Notes under the pieces: model-generated
What the model was told of the DNA's origin: nothing
What the model saw: the letters and a program-made list of their open reading frames with translations, nothing else
Database searches by the model: none
Shown here: positions 34,829 through 50,500 of the stretch, piece by piece
Numbering within the stretch: position 1 is the stretch's first letter
Layout of the letters: each line of letters starts with the position of its first letter
Program-made: the position numbers and the translations under genes
Assembly (NCBI GenBank): GCA_004335635.1
Contig: QAXH01003440.1
Location: 1-64,000, forward strand
Direction of reading: 5' to 3'
From: Chloromonas sp. AAM2
Lineage: Eukaryota > Chlorophyta > Chlorophyceae > Chlamydomonadales > Chlamydomonadaceae
Length of the DNA: 64,000 bases

Positions 34829-35229
34829 TACTATACAAAATCACAGCAGGGTGGCCACACGCAAGAGACGAGTCTGCTAAAGTAACACTGTACTATATCT
34901 TGGGTCCTGGCCTTACCCAGCCTGCCACAAAAAAACACTTTAGAAATTTCATCCTGCACATGGGCCCGGTGTGCCACTGCACCTATGATTGTCGCTTCAA
35001 CTTGAATGCAAGATGCGCTGAGATCTTGTGTTTGGCGTTGATCGGGATCTAGACATATCGCTGCGTAAGCTTGGGTGCAAGACTGGAACACATTGCCTTG
35101 TAAGTTTCAGCTGGCGACCTGTAACAATTAGGGGTAGTCAAGATACTTCCAATGCATGCCCCGATGTACAGACTGCATGCGATTAAGGATTGCATGCCGT
35201 GCATGTGTGTGAGTTGGTGTGGTGCATGC

Positions 35230-38188
<2,959 letters not shown>

Positions 38189-38307
38189 TTTGCTCAAGGC
38201 TTTGCATGCAGCGGGGCTCTGGCACTTGCATTGCATGCACTGGCGACATCCCACAGAGTGAGGACATGGGGGCACATGCATCACATGACTTGATGGCTTA
38301 CAAAACA

Positions 38308-38868
38308 CAAAAAAAGCGTTTGCCAGTTCTGGGACAATTGTTATGTGTGATTCTCAGTTGTGATGCGATTGTTCGAGTGCAGCAACCCTAACCTGGCATT
38401 GTGCGTGTGTGTGAGTGCACTGTTCTACCACGGTGTGTGGTGTTGGTGGACAACGTTGAGCCATGCGAGTGTATCAGTGCCACCACGCTTTGAGTTGTAT
38501 TGGTGGGCGCTACACTGTACAGAGCGCTACTCTGGCAGAGGTACATCTGACCGGCCACTACTTGGTGTAGTTGGTGTAACTAATGCCACCTGGCCGCATT
38601 GTCTCATCACCTGTCTCGTTGTCTGTCCCAGACATGGCATCACAAGCATGTATCCGAGTATCATGACAGTGAACCAGACCGTCTACCAACACATACACAC
38701 ACACACACACACACACGTCAGCAACACAACATGGTGGACAGATGACACTGACCCAGCCCAATCATACACGACAACACTGGAACCAGCACACGGCCCAATA
38801 CACATACCACAAACAAACCGGTTCTGGTGCCAGTCCCAGGAATTGTCCCAGAACTGGCAAACTTCTGC
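38308..38868. mobile_element. Inverted-repeat element of about 560 bp
   Basis: Left end TTTGCCAGTTCTGGGACA plus ATT at 38318-38339; right end is its reverse complement AATTGTCCCAGAACTGGCAA at 38841-38860. The interior has a (CA)n run at 38696-38716 and no convincing reading frame. It sits just upstream of the phosducin-like gene's ATG. Confidence 0.7.
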
Positions 38869-39484
38869 AATGCTGCAAGGCTTTGTGATGTGGTGCTGCA
38901 AGCAAGCATTTATCAACTCGACATCACATTACAGACTGAGATTCGTACGCTGATTTATACGTCTTTGATGCAGCGAAGGCTTTGTTTGCTGCCTCCAGGC
39001 ACCAGGGTGTCATGATATCAATTACATGATGGTTGGCTGCGTTTGAACATGGTTGGCTTGCGCGGCTGTAAATACCACGCATCTGGGTCAACTTGACAGC
39101 CGGCAAAAGTATTACACGTCGCAAGCCTCCCTCATTCAGAGTGAGAAAACGGCTGGCTCAAAAACCTCCTTGCCCCTTGCCCTCCTTTCTTAGGGTTTTT
39201 GCGACTTTAACGAGACATATTGTTTAACACACCCTTTGTTTGGGTTGGAGTCTTGCGGGTTGGTGTCTTCTGGGGAGACAACAAGCAAGAAAAAACCAGA
39301 AGAAAAAGAAGGGTTGAGCGCGGCTCTGCAGACAGGTCTGCACGAGAGCCCATCACATGTAGGCCTGCCTAGGCGCAGAACAAAAACGTCACCGCTGCCA
39401 CGTGGCCAGTTTGTTGCCACGTGGCCAGTGTGACCACAGGTGCCATGTGGCATCATAGTATCCGTTTCATTTCAAAACCAGCCA

Positions 39485-42400
39485 TCACTGCACGGGTAGC
39501 AGCGCAGTGTCAACGACCTGAATGAACCCTTTGCAGAACTCGACATCTTGTTTGATGAGCCGACCTTCGTTTCTGCGTGCATGGGGGACACAAGCACAAG
39601 GGCACCCGTTTTTACTTGTAGTGGAAGGCACAGTCACCTAGTCTTTGGCCTTGACTTTTGCGGCCCCGTCCTGTTTTGCTTTGGGTTGGCCTGCCTTGCC
39701 TGCCTTGCCTGCTTTGTTCCTTGCTTTCGTTTTGCTTTCTTGCTCAGGGTAGGCCAGGGCGGTGCCCATCCCGTTCCGTGTCCTCTGACGGCTTCCCTGG
39801 TGTAAATACATATATATATACAGTCACCAGCAGGCATGCAATGCACCAGCAGCATTAACGCGTGTGTGTGGGTGTCAAAACACGCTCAGTACCAATGTCT
39901 TGTCATTGAGGAAGCAAAAGACTTGGGAATATGCATTTCTCTTGAAAACATGATCCTCTCTCCCATCTTTTCCTCTCCCATCTTTTCCTCTCACATCTTT
40001 TCCTCTCATACCTTCTGAATTCAATTGTAGTGCCACTGTTCTCAAAAACTTCGCCTTCCGTCTTTTGATACAGTGGCGTTACTTGAAGGTTTCAGTGCTT
40101 ACCTAGGTCCGCTGAGGGAAACCTGGCCGTCAGTGCGCCTGGACGTAAGGCTGATGGGGCCGGCGACGTTACCAGTTGTGTTGAGAGCTGTGGGGATCCT
40201 TTCATCCCTGAGTATGCACACACGTTGACGTATTGCGATCACAGGACCAGCTTCCCTGGTGTTGAATTAATATGATATACACATACACACATACATATAA
40301 AAAATATACATATAGGACCAATGCTGGATGTGCAGTGGTCGACTGTGGTGCTGTGTCCTAGAACAGCGCTGCACCCCACACCAACAAATGTCACTCAAGC
40401 GAAGCCAATCCATTCCATGTGTGAAGTAGCGCAATGTTGTGCCTGGTGCAACACATGAGTGAAACCTCCCTCAGTATCGTCACATGGCTCACGTGCACCA
40501 CATAAGAAGTGTCAGCAAGCCATGCATGAATGTAAGTTTGAATGCAATCCGATGCAACACATGACTCTGGAACTCCCCTTTCAGGAAATTTCCACGTGAC
40601 TCTGGAGCTCCCCCCCGCAGTGCAAGTGCATACATATTTACACCAGAAAAGCCGTTAGAAGGCAAGAAGCGGGGTGGCCACCGCCCAGGTCTATCCTGAG
40701 CAAGAGAGACGAACAAACCCATCGAACAATGTCGATGTGATCACATGGCTCACGTGATAAAGAAGGGTGACGTCCACACTGCCCTGGTGTACGGCAGGGG
40801 CGGCAGCACGTGCAGTAGGGTGAACTGCTTCAACAGATCCGGGTTGGCAGCCATAGCCTGGTCCTTGGACTCAAACCCTGCAACGTCAACATATAACGAG
40901 TGTTTAGCCGGTTCCTTCAGTATACAATTGTACGGCTTGTGACATGTGGTCACGTGCTCTGCGTTCTTATGTTCAAGGCTTCGGGCACACTGCGTAATAC
41001 TGGAAGTGTGTGCCACCAACGTCTGCTTTCAAACTGCTCTACAAGCCTCTTCAAGACGCAGACCATTGAGGCCCCTGCCCCAACACATGGCCCTGCCAGT
41101 CCCTCCCGCGCCTCACCCATTTGAATCAATGCAGTCTCGACGGCCTCATCAGTGGGAGCGATAACTGTGGCCTGCAGAACATGTGCCAGACATTGACTGT
41201 TCATAATGTAACCACTAGAGTGAATAACCATGTTGTTCTGGCAAACTGATTTGGGATCCTATTGGGCTCAGAAAGGGCCCCTTTCAAGCGCGGGCAATCT
41301 GTGGCCCAGCCACAGCATACCATGAAGCTGGGTTGCGCCGCTTGCATGCCGTAGTCCGTAAGGTTGAGCATCCACTTGAAGTTGTTCAGGCCCTGGGACG
41401 CCAGTACGTCTGACAGGGGCTGGCAGCATGGGCAGCGACCGCAGGACACCTGACAATAACCTGCAACAGGTGAAAACCGTCCTGCTGGGGACAATGATGA
41501 TCACTGTGTATTCATTACAGGGGCGTTCACAAGTAAATGTCGCTTGGAACGCGAGCAGGTGGGCTGCAGCGCAAACCGGCCGGGGGACCAGCAGGCAGGT
41601 CATTGCCGTGCAAAAGTCCAAGGTGATACGGTATGAATGACTTGAGCCAGGGGTTGAGCTTTGGCTGACAAGCAAACGACGCAATTGGGTGTGCATCATT
41701 GCCCACCCACCTTCTGGCATCTCTGCAGGCGTGTCCCTGCGGGCAGGCGCACCAGCCGGCCAAAGCCATGTGGGTGGTTGTAGTGGTGGCGGTAGCTTGA
41801 TAGTTTTGAGAAAGTGCATATGCATGATGGCAGACAGCCATGTGGCAATAAAGCACATGCATGTAGCCAAAACGCTTACCGCATGAACGGCATGTCACAC
41901 ACACGTGAGCCATCTGGGTTCACAAACGAGGCCTGCTCGGCGCATGTGAAGGTCACGTCGGCCTACGACAAGCAAACATGCAATCAGGTCAACATCAGCA
42001 CGTGTGCGCAGGTGAGTCAGTCTGATACATGCGGTGGTGTCTGTCTGGTGCTGCTGACCAATCAAACGAGCTGTTGCCGCTGTATTGGGATGGCATAAAC
42101 GCTGGTGAGACATTCAAGACAACAATGACGAGCAGTGGGCTGCATAGCTAGTACACTGAAACCCAGTCTGACAGCATTACAGCTCGCCCCGACGTTTGTT
42201 CTCCCCTGCTTTGTAAGCACATGTAAACAAACCATCAGTTGCTGATGGCCGGCTGACAGCACAAGCTTTGACTCCTGCTACAGATTCGTGCATAAACATG
42301 CCTTGAAGAAGTTTGTCCGAGGGTCGACATCGCTGCAGACGCAGGATAGAGGGTTGCGCGGAACGGTCGGATCTGCGTATTTGGGACGCGCACAAGCGGA

Positions 42401-42632
42401 ACTCGGATGATCAGTCAGCACATATGCCGCAAGGTCGCAAGGTACAAAGCGGTGCCACGCCACTCTGACCTGCCAGCGTCTTGGCGCCGTCAACTCTTGA
42501 CACAGCGAGTGCGAACAGCATCAGTGCCACGGCTCTCGCTATCGCACATGGAGCCGCTTGCGTCTGCTGACGCAATGTCACGCGGCTGCGGTGCCAGACC
42601 GCAGTGTGCGGCGTTTGCGAAGAGGATGCCAT
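39485..42632 (-). CDS. Secreted fasciclin (FAS1) domain protein
   Basis: Probably an extracellular-matrix or cell-adhesion protein. Well-supported exons: 42632-42470, 41962-41880, 41736-41711, 41409-41321, 41171-41117, 40877-40754, 40207-40103, 39572-39485; the exon near 42400-42302 is uncertain. ATG 42632 opens a cationic segment and hydrophobic core (AVALMLFALAVSRVDGA), a signal peptide. The single FAS1 domain shows its H1 and H2 boxes: DVLASQGLNNFKWMLN, TVIAPTDEAVETAL, MAANPDLLKQFTLLHVLPPL and CKGFIQVVDTALLPVQ at the C-terminus. Phases match across the last seven exons. The N-terminal part around GSRVCDMPF appears cysteine-bearing. One intron may use a GC donor (AAG|GCATGT at 42302). Volvocine algae use FAS1 proteins in adhesion; that role here is inference. 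Confidence 0.8.
39742..39811 (+). repeat. GACGGCTTCCCTGGTGTAA family with TA tail, copy
   Basis: CTTGCTCAGGGTAGGCCAGG, CGGTGCCCATCCCGTTCCGT, GTCCTCTGACGGCTTCCCTG, then GTGTAAATACATATATATA. A frame reads VPCPLTASLV then stop. It lies in the last FAS1-gene intron, antisense to the gene. Confidence 0.75.
39956..40015. repeat. 15-bp minisatellite
   Basis: Four tandem copies of CCCATCTTTTCCTCT in the last intron of the FAS1 gene. Confidence 0.9.
40618..40700 (-). repeat. GACGGCTTCCCTGGTGTAA family, inverted copy
   Basis: The reverse complement keeps the block order TTGCTCAGGATAGACCTGGG, CGGTGGCCACCCC, TTCTAACGGCTTTTCTGGTG, TAAATATGTATG. It lies in the FAS1 intron between 40754 and 40207, opposite in orientation to the copy at 39742. 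Confidence 0.7.
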
Positions 42633-42844
42633 CGCTTTGTCAAGTCGGAACACCTCAGCGCTGCCTGTACTCGAATGCAGTATGAAGTATGATTGGCACG
42701 AATTTTGATGAGATTGAGCGGTAGTTGGGCAACCGCTGAATTTGTGCATGAGAAGAAGCCCATCGACAATGCATCGCCTTAGTGTCTCTCTGTAATCAGG
42801 ATCTAGTTCGTACTCAAACAACGAGGGATCTTCGTCGACCCCTG

Positions 42845-44036
42845 TGAAAAGAAGTTCTGGGACAATTCTTGCGTTTTGCAAAGACAAACAACACACCTCG
42901 CCTGCTGTCACAGCCCCTGTGCAGTCCCATGTGTGGGCTACACCACTTCATGGCTGCACCAGTGCCAGCAAGAGGCTGAGCTTGCGCACGCTGAGTGACT
43001 TGCCAACGCAGGTGAGGTTTGAGAGGCGCACGACCATGAGGCACACAGGCGTGCTCAATGCAGCATGGGTGGAGTGGCTGATGGGCTATGGGGAAGCGTT
43101 TAGTTCATTTTTACTCCCTCTCTTTTGTTGCAATCTTTCTGGTTTGTGTAGCCTAGCACCAGCTCACTTCTCACGCGTGAGAAAACAGATCTCCGAGGAC
43201 CCCGACTCGAGATCGAGAATACCTTCAGCTGACTTTCGAAATCGAACATGCTACTCTTCTTCGAAATCGTTGCCTAATCTGCTTCCAGCTACTCGACTGG
43301 AGTGTGGGCCCTCCAGCAGCCCTGGCCCAGATCAGATCAGCACACCGGGCATGTCGCAGGCCGCGACAGCACGCTGCATAGCACCGAAGGGGACACCTAG
43401 CACAGCATTAGCAACCCACAGCACGAACCAATTTGCCTTTTGCATCTGCACGCTCCTGCACAAACCCGAAGCTCATTGCACCACTCGCCTACTTCGGAGA
43501 TGGAGGAGCTCGTGGCTGCCAAGCCAAGCAAAGGCGCAAGGGTGCAGCCGGACAAGGTGCGGACAAGGTGTGTGCACAGAGCTAGGGTACATAGAGCTAG
43601 GTGAGCATGGCGAAGGTGGCCATGGGCAATACAGCATGTGACAGGGCTGCCATGTAGTGAGGCCAGGGGCCATGAGTACATGCAGCAGTGGCGGACGCAT
43701 CAGCAGCTCTGTGCATGCCCCGGTATGTTTGAACATGACTGTCCTGCGTTGCATGTAGGAGCCGGAGGTGATTGAGCTCTTGGATAGTGAGGACGAGGAG
43801 CAGATGGTTGAAATTGAGCCTACAACCCCAGTGCAGCCCCGGCCAAACGCACAGTACTAAACCATGCAGCTAGCCACGTCATGTCGCTGGCCCACCACAA
43901 CTGCGTTCCGGTGGCCAAGGCCCTGAAAGAGGCAGCTGTGTTGCTGGGATGGCCCAGCAGACCCAACAGAAGAGCATTACCACTGGTTTCAGTGCAAAAC
44001 GCAAGAATTGTCACAGAACTGACAAACCCCTTTTTT
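42845..44036. mobile_element. Inverted-repeat-bounded segment of about 1.2 kb enclosing a gene
   Basis: The left end reads AAGAAGTTCTGGGACAATTC followed by TTGCGTTTTGCA (42849-42880). The right end is the reverse complement, TGCAAAACGCAAGAATTGTC then ACAGAACTGACAAACCCC (43993-44031). The ends match the TTTGCCAGTTCTGGGACA family but extend by CTTGCGTTTTGCA. A second, 130-bp element (44066-44197) follows directly. The segment holds the small plus-strand gene at 42925-43860. Confidence 0.6.
42925..43860 (+). CDS. Small unidentified gene; acidic tail and methyltransferase-like scrap
   Basis: Tentative exons: 42925-43011 (SHVWATPLHGCTSASKRLSL...), 43500-43556 (MEELVAAKPSKGARVQPDK), 43759-43860 (EPEVIELLDSEDEEQ... 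ending PRPNAQY stop); all phase 0. The last exon contains VIELLDSED, a good SUMO-interaction-type motif. If 43011 is not a donor, the first exon reads on into TMRHTGVLNAAWVEWLMGYG, which resembles the C-terminal LNPxWVEWLMG block of phage/bacterial C5 cytosine methyltransferases; no other methyltransferase motif is seen. The start codon and function are unknown. Location between inverted repeats suggests it may be element-borne. Confidence 0.35.
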
Positions 44037-44065
44037 GTCACGTGTTATACAGTATGTTACAGTAA

Positions 44066-44197
44066 AAAAAAAAGAAGTTTGCCAGTTCTGGGACAGTCTC
44101 ACACACACACACTCTTACACATGTTTTTGCGAACACACACTGGTTTCAGTGCAGTCCTTGGAAACTGTCCCAGAACTGGCAAACTTCTTTTTTGAAA
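44066..44197. mobile_element. Small inverted-repeat element (MITE-like)
   Basis: Left end AAGAAGTTTGCCAGTTCTGG (44071-44090) continuing GACAGT; right end ACTGTCCCAGAACTGGCAAA then CTTCTTTTTT (44166-44195), its exact reverse complement. A-runs flank both sides. The core is a CA-rich spacer of about 70 bp. It is the cleanest copy of the family. Confidence 0.85.
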
Positions 44198-44292
44198 AAA
44201 AAACGGGCCAGCTGACAGCAGCCGAGCAGGAACAATACCGCATGCACATGTGAAGTTCAGTCGCCTACAATTGCCTAGGGCAAGTGCCGTGA

Positions 44293-47200
44293 TCAGCTGT
44301 CATCCCCCTGGTCAGCCCCTTCCTCGTGACCCCAAGTGTCCGGCCACCATTCGGGTCGAAAGGGCCGTATGTGCGCCTTGCTCAGCTTGCCACGCAGCTC
44401 CACTCGCCCTTCAGCTGCTGCTAACGCTGTTTTCAACCGCACGTAGAGCAGCCCATACCCTGCGCTGACGCCTTGGACCGTGCCCGTAGAAACGCCGTTT
44501 CCACTGACTAGGGTCTCTCCTTGAGCAGGCAGTGGGCCATCTGCAACGACACGGGACAAAACAGCATGTATCTCATACAGAACTAGTAACACGAGATGAT
44601 GCTATATAACAGAAATGATGCGTACAATGCTTGTCCCAGAGAAGTCATGAAGTGCGTGGCTGGGCTTGTAGTTTCGTAGCATGGTTTGGTGAAAGCCCGT
44701 GACAATCTTAGGAGGGGCAAGCTCCAGTCATCATCTACACGCATTCTCAGCCGTTAGCCTTGCTGCCCACCTTGATCAAACCTGAAGGGCATGCAGCGCT
44801 TGCGTATGAGCCCTCGATAGTGCGTAAAGCTGTTTCTTTCCTGCCCGATGTAGCAGCCCTTCTTGTAGCTCACGCCTTGGAGGACGTCTAGGTTGAAGTC
44901 CAAGGGGGCAGTCTTCTCTGCAGGCGAAGCAGTTCATGAGACAAGCAAGCAGATACACAGTTAAACATGATTTTAGATAACGCGCCAGCGGTTAGCAATG
45001 TAGCCATTGTGGAACGCACACGCCATTGTGGGCCGACAGCACAGGCTGGGCCACTCCGGTAAGCAAACAACCATTTACTCAATTGGGATGGTATGCTGGC
45101 CCTTGAACCCTTGCGTGACATCAGAGAGAAGAGTGCAGCTGCCAAACAGTTGCCGTGGATGTAGTAATGAAAATTGCACAAACTGTTGTCAGCATGCAAT
45201 ACGCGCCTCTGCACCCCCCATGCTGCATACCAGGCCATGCACGCACCTGTGGGTATCTCCACTTCGCCCTCAGCCACCCCGTGCATGTGTCGCCATGTGT
45301 GGTATGCCGCCTGCGCCTGCCCTGCCTCCGCGCCCCCGCTGCCCTGCGTGCTCGCCCACATGTCCCCGCCGTGCAGTGCGGTGCTCGCGTGCAGCTGAAC
45401 GGTGCGCAGGCCTAGGGCGGGCAACCGGGGGTCAGGCCACCACCCTGCAGGAAACCACGTGTGTGAGTGCGTGAGAGTGTGTGTTTATGCGTGCGCGTGC
45501 GCGTGTGTTTGTGTGTGTGAGTGTGTAATGATGTGTAGGTCGTACCAAGCATGGAGCCACACTTGTTTTGCGATCCTTGGAACTTGGACATCTGCTGGAT
45601 CAGTACGGCTTACGTACGGCACGTGTGCATGTGGCTGGGCATGGGCGTGGGCGTGGCATGAGTGTATCACATGAGAGGGCGCGGCACATGAAATGCTGAA
45701 CGACAGCCATCACGCTTGTCTGTAGAGGTCGCAATGGACCGGACTGGACAAAGCTCATGGGGGTCTGGCCGAGAGAAACGCACCACCAGTGGCCGAACAT
45801 CACACCATTTCAGATCTCAATGTGGTGCATGCACGCAAAATGCCCTGGTACAGGGTCGCACTCCCAGATTGGACAAGGCCCGTCTTTCCAGTCACTGCAA
45901 GAACACTATCATCCTTACCCCTTACTTGCCTACCTTGTTGCTGGGACGGGGCCGTGGCTCCGAACTGTGCCCACACCGCTCGCCCGTCTGACACATCATG
46001 CACTTGAACCTGCTTGCGCATCTTATACCTGCGCCAGTGACCATGACGTAAGTTGAACTAGTGATCAGCCATGTAATGAATAAAGAATGATTGACAACAG
46101 ACAGTAAAGCAGGATAATTGCTCAGTGTTGTCAAGTCATCCTGTCTTGTTCGTTTGCGATTGTTTGCAGATACCAAAACAAACCGCCCAGCTGGCCTAAT
46201 GTCATGCTTGACCACACACATGTCCTGTGGCGGCTTCTTACCTTGTTAGCCAGTCCATGGCCCGCTGTCTGCCCTCCCGGTCCACCTCCATCAGCAACGC
46301 ACCATCTGAAGGGGAAAACCATCACAACTCAATGCTTGTCATCAGCATCATTATGACATGGCATTCGCGGATTTGCTCGAGGTAGCAGGTAGGTCTGCAT
46401 CTCCTTTCGCTGATTTCCTGTCTTGGCAGTCGCTCATCCGTGCCTTTTTGTGAGGCAAATCTTGGACATTAGTCAAGGCAACACGATCCACACTCAGCCC
46501 TGATGTAACAAACCAATCATGCCCTTCATCGAGCTGGCAGTCAGCGAGAAACGGACAGAACTCAAACAGTATTGGACGCTTCCACAGCTCACTGTGCACT
46601 GTTCACAGGTGAAGCTTGACTTCCCTGGTGTAAGCAGCTGCCTGCCGCATGATCGAATCCAATCTAGACAGATAATCACAACGTTCAAGTTGAACTCACC
46701 CGGCTCTCTGTAAAAAATCAAGTCATGTAGGAACTTGCCCTTCGGTGTGAGCAAGGCAGCGTAGACAGGCGCAGCACCTACACACATAGCATGCACCAGG
46801 GAAAGCCTGGCCAAGCGTGTGACAACACAGTGTAGCAGGACGTGCGACACAAGTGGTAGAAAGACACACCTTGATTAGACTTCAGCACAACGAGTCTTGC
46901 ATTTGGTACAGTCTTGTATGTGCAGACAGCACAAGTGTGTGGCAGGCAGGATGTTGTGCTGTAAGGCGGCCTGCCGCACCTGGGGTTTCCAAAGGCCTGA
47001 CATCATTAGTTACCAAACCCTGCAAGCAACCATCCAAACCCATCGCCTTAAATAATTCATGGACATCGCTTGGATTGCCTCACCATCAAGCAGACGATGA
47101 AGCTGGAATGATGCTTTGAAATGGGAGGGTAGGGTTTGCAGTGCTGCCCAACATACCACACCTGTAAGAACTGAATTGTCTGGGCTCCCTCCAGGCGCAC

Positions 47201-47329
47201 CAATGCACGGGAGCTGTCCAGACATGCTGTGACTGCTCCTTCCAACATGGGGTTGGCGCCGGTTGACATGCCTCGAAGAGATCGATACCACGTTAGTGGA
47301 AGATGATGATGTGCCGCTAACGCCATCAT
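44293..47329 (-). CDS. IBA57: IBA57/CAF17 Fe-S cluster assembly factor, mitochondrial
   Basis: Folate-binding-fold protein needed late in mitochondrial [4Fe-4S] assembly. Eight exons: 47329-47162, 47019-46980, 46777-46700, 46305-46242, 46028-45934, 45444-45247, 44917-44771, 44540-44293; 345 residues, every phase matching. The first 25 residues (two Met, His-rich, YRSLRG) suit a mitochondrial presequence. Family blocks in order: RALVRLEGAQTIQFLQGLVT + NDV, VYAALLTPKGKFLHDLIFY, DGALLMEVDREGRQ, YKMRKQVQVHDVSD, WWPDPRLPALGLR, and the signature SYKKGCYIGQERNSFTHYRG with the conserved cysteine C236. The C-terminal GcvT-like barrel ends RPFRPEWWPDTW plus an acidic tail. Length is typical. It is divergent from the peptidase gene with 212 bases between start codons. 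Confidence 0.93.
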
Positions 47330-47541
47330 CGCGCCGATGCTTTGCGCTAACCCTGATGTCCGCTGCAAAATGTTAGTCCGCAGAATTTACTGTCGCAAGC
47401 CTTGCCAACTTGGTGTCCGTGTCCAGCAATGTCAGTTACATGACCCTCAGAGCACGTTACGCATCTGATCATGCAAAGATGAAAAGCTAGCGCGGTGGCG
47501 TGGAGCTAGCCCTTTGGCATGCAGCTGCACATGCGATCACA
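47330..47541. promoter_or_regulatory. Putative bidirectional promoter (IBA57 / S9 peptidase)
   Basis: Only 212 bases separate two divergent start codons, so the core promoters and both 5' untranslated regions must fit here or overlap. No TATA box is evident. Confidence 0.5.
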
Positions 47542-50500
47542 ATGCACGCATGGCAGTGCCCGGCACGTACAGTTCTGCCTGGCTCTGCCACAGAAAGGCA
47601 CCATACAACCGTACAAGTGCCAGTGAGGAAGCATGTCACACAATTGTGTGGCTGCAGCACGCAGGAAACCTCGCAGGCGCGTCAAACCAGCACACCAAGC
47701 ACACGGAGAGCAGCAGCAAGCCATGCACTCACGCCTTCAGCAGTCAGCAACCACCAGCCACATTCTCCAAACGATGCACAGCAACACGTGCAGGATGAGC
47801 AATCACGTGTCCCGCATGCACCACCACCAACCGCTCCTCAAAGCTTCTCTTTCCACAGCTCAGAGGACCAGCATGCGGCACAAGCCTACTTGCACTCTGA
47901 GCAAGCCTACACCGCGGCCATGCTGCAGCCAATGTCACAGCTACAGTCACAGCTGGATTCAGAAATTCAGACTTTGCATTGGCGTCAAACGCTCCAAGTT
48001 TACCAAACTCGTTTGCTACCCTTGCCAGCTGCTGCTGACGGCAGCAATGATGGTGCACTTGGCGAGGTGAGTTTGCTGCGGGAGCGAGGCAAGGCTGAAG
48101 AAATCGGCATACCCGTTTCTGGTCAACGCTACGGGGACTATGCATACGTACAGCAGCAGAGTTTGCTAGTGCCGGGGCGGCTGATGCATGTGCTGCTGAC
48201 TGGCAGTGCAGCCGCTGCTGCTACTGGTAAGGGCAGGTGCGGTGTGACAGCAACACAGCAGCACGTGCTTCAGCCTGACAATCCAGCAGCTGCTGCTAGC
48301 GACATCCCAGCAATAGGCCAGCGGAACCGTTTGCAACCCAGTAGCCCAGCACCAGCTGCAGCCAGCGACACAGCAGAACAGCATCCCAGAAGCCCAGCAC
48401 CAGGTGCAGCCGGTCACACAGCAGCGCAGCAGCACATCAGTCCAGCAGCTGCTGCAGTCAGCGACACAGCAGCGCAGCAGCACATGCTATTGGACGAGGG
48501 TCAGCAGGTTCTGACTCACGGCCCAAACTACACCCTATGCACACTGCAGCCCTGCCCCTTGGGCGAGTACTATGCCTACACGGACTGCCCAGACCGGCCC
48601 TTGGCGCCATCCTCGATTAACTTGATCTCTCCCAAACCTCCCTCTTCGTCCTCCTCTATTGCTTCTTTATCTCATTCACAACCGGTGTGGGGTGAACAAT
48701 GCACACTGCATGTCAAACACACAGCGTCAGGCAGGGACGTTTTTCCGCCCATCAAAGGCGTTACTGGCCCTCTCACATGGTCCCCATGTGGCAGGTGGGT
48801 CTACTTCACGTGCAAACAGGCACGCCAGTTACATGCTGTGACGGTGGGCTCCATAAAGCCAACTTGCACTGCCCCACCACCCCCACCCTCAGCCATTCTT
48901 GCGTCTACTTTACCGCCTGACACACTGCCTGGCCTGACAAGTGCCGTTCAGCTTGCGCCTACGCCAGCCTCAAGCCCAGCCCAGCAAGCATCTCAAGCGC
49001 CACCTGCCCAGCTGACCAGTTTGGAATCCATAACAACTCCCACTTTCATCTTCACCTCACTTCCCACCCCTTCAGCAACACCCAGTCATGCAATGTCAAA
49101 CATTCCTGATGCAGACCAAACGCCCAACCCTGCGCCAGGCCTTGTCCTGGCCGACCCTGACCAGTTCGTGTTCATGTTGCAGCAGCTGCAGCCCTTGCAT
49201 CCATGCACAAACACCGGCATGACGGATGCAAGAACCTCAGGCGCACCGCAACATGCAAACCATGCAGGCATGGCGCAAGGTGTCAGCAGCACTGGTGCAG
49301 CAGAACTCCAGGGAGCCATGCAGCAGGGCGCAAGCTGTGCCAGTTTAGAGCATAACGTAGCCCATGCAGGCGCCATGCAGGAGGATGTAAGCATTGCAGG
49401 CAGTTCACAGCCGGGCGTAGACAGAGTAGAAGGCGGCATGCCCCGAGTGCATCAGCTGCTGGTATGTCAGGCCATCGACAGCCAGACCACCACCAGGGAG
49501 CTCTGGGCACTGCTACCAAACACAGCCTTCACATGTCAAGCCACTCAATCCCACACCACCCTTCTTCACACTCCATCATTATCTCGACCAGCACCTCCCA
49601 CCACCACTTCCACAAACGCATTCCAGGCTTCTTCTGCTTCCATGCCCACAGCCAAGCCATTGGATCCGTATCCATTCCAGCGTCACCCAGCACAGTCAGC
49701 TGCAGCACTTGCGACGCAAAGCGCACCTGGATGGTCATGGCAGTGTGTATTCCCTCGAACCCCTGGCTCCCGTCTGATGCCCCTCCTGGTGTCCCTCAAC
49801 CCTCCACAGCTGCTGGTGTGGCACTCGGACTGTGCCACTTTTAATGGGCAGCTGCTGTGGTGCACTCTGCCCCACGAGACAGTGGATCCCTTGGACACGG
49901 TAACCGACACCTTGGACACGGTAACCGACACCTTGGACACAGTAACCGACACCTTGGACACAGTAACCGACACCTTGGACACAGCCAATCACACCTGGGA
50001 TTCCACCGGCCGCACCTTGGACGCAGATGCAAACACCTTGGACAAAGGAAGGATGACCTTGGACGCAGCTGCAAGTGGCCCAAGGACTAAAACGGTTACG
50101 CTGTTGAGCGAGCGCGCAGCGTGGAGAATTGTGGACGTGCGCATGCGGGGTGCGTTGCTACTGCTCACACTGCTGCACACCTTTGTGCCTGTCGACACTG
50201 CCCCAGGCAAAGATGACTGCTTCAACAGCCAAGCCGACATGCAAGGCAGCAACACCAGCAGCAACCACAGCATCACCAGCACTAGCACCAATGGCAACCC
50301 AGACAGCATCCAAGGCAACACCAGCACCAGCAGCAGCACTTTGCGTTTTGAAGTGTATCATCTCACTGCCAAGCAGACCACTACCAGCTCTGACGAGGTG
50401 GACAGTGGTGCATGGTCGCCAGGGTCGAGCGCACCCACAGGGCTTGTGCTGTTGGCTGAGGCTCAGGTGAGCAGTGGCAGTATACAGCCTGTGTTATGCC

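Noticed and set aside
44888..45424. A 178-residue minus-strand frame as a separate gene
   Set aside because: Its start is the IBA57 exon at 45444-45247; the rest runs into the following intron.
49683..50339. Minus-strand Ser/Val repeat frame
   Set aside because: Antisense shadow of the 21-bp coding minisatellite in the peptidase.
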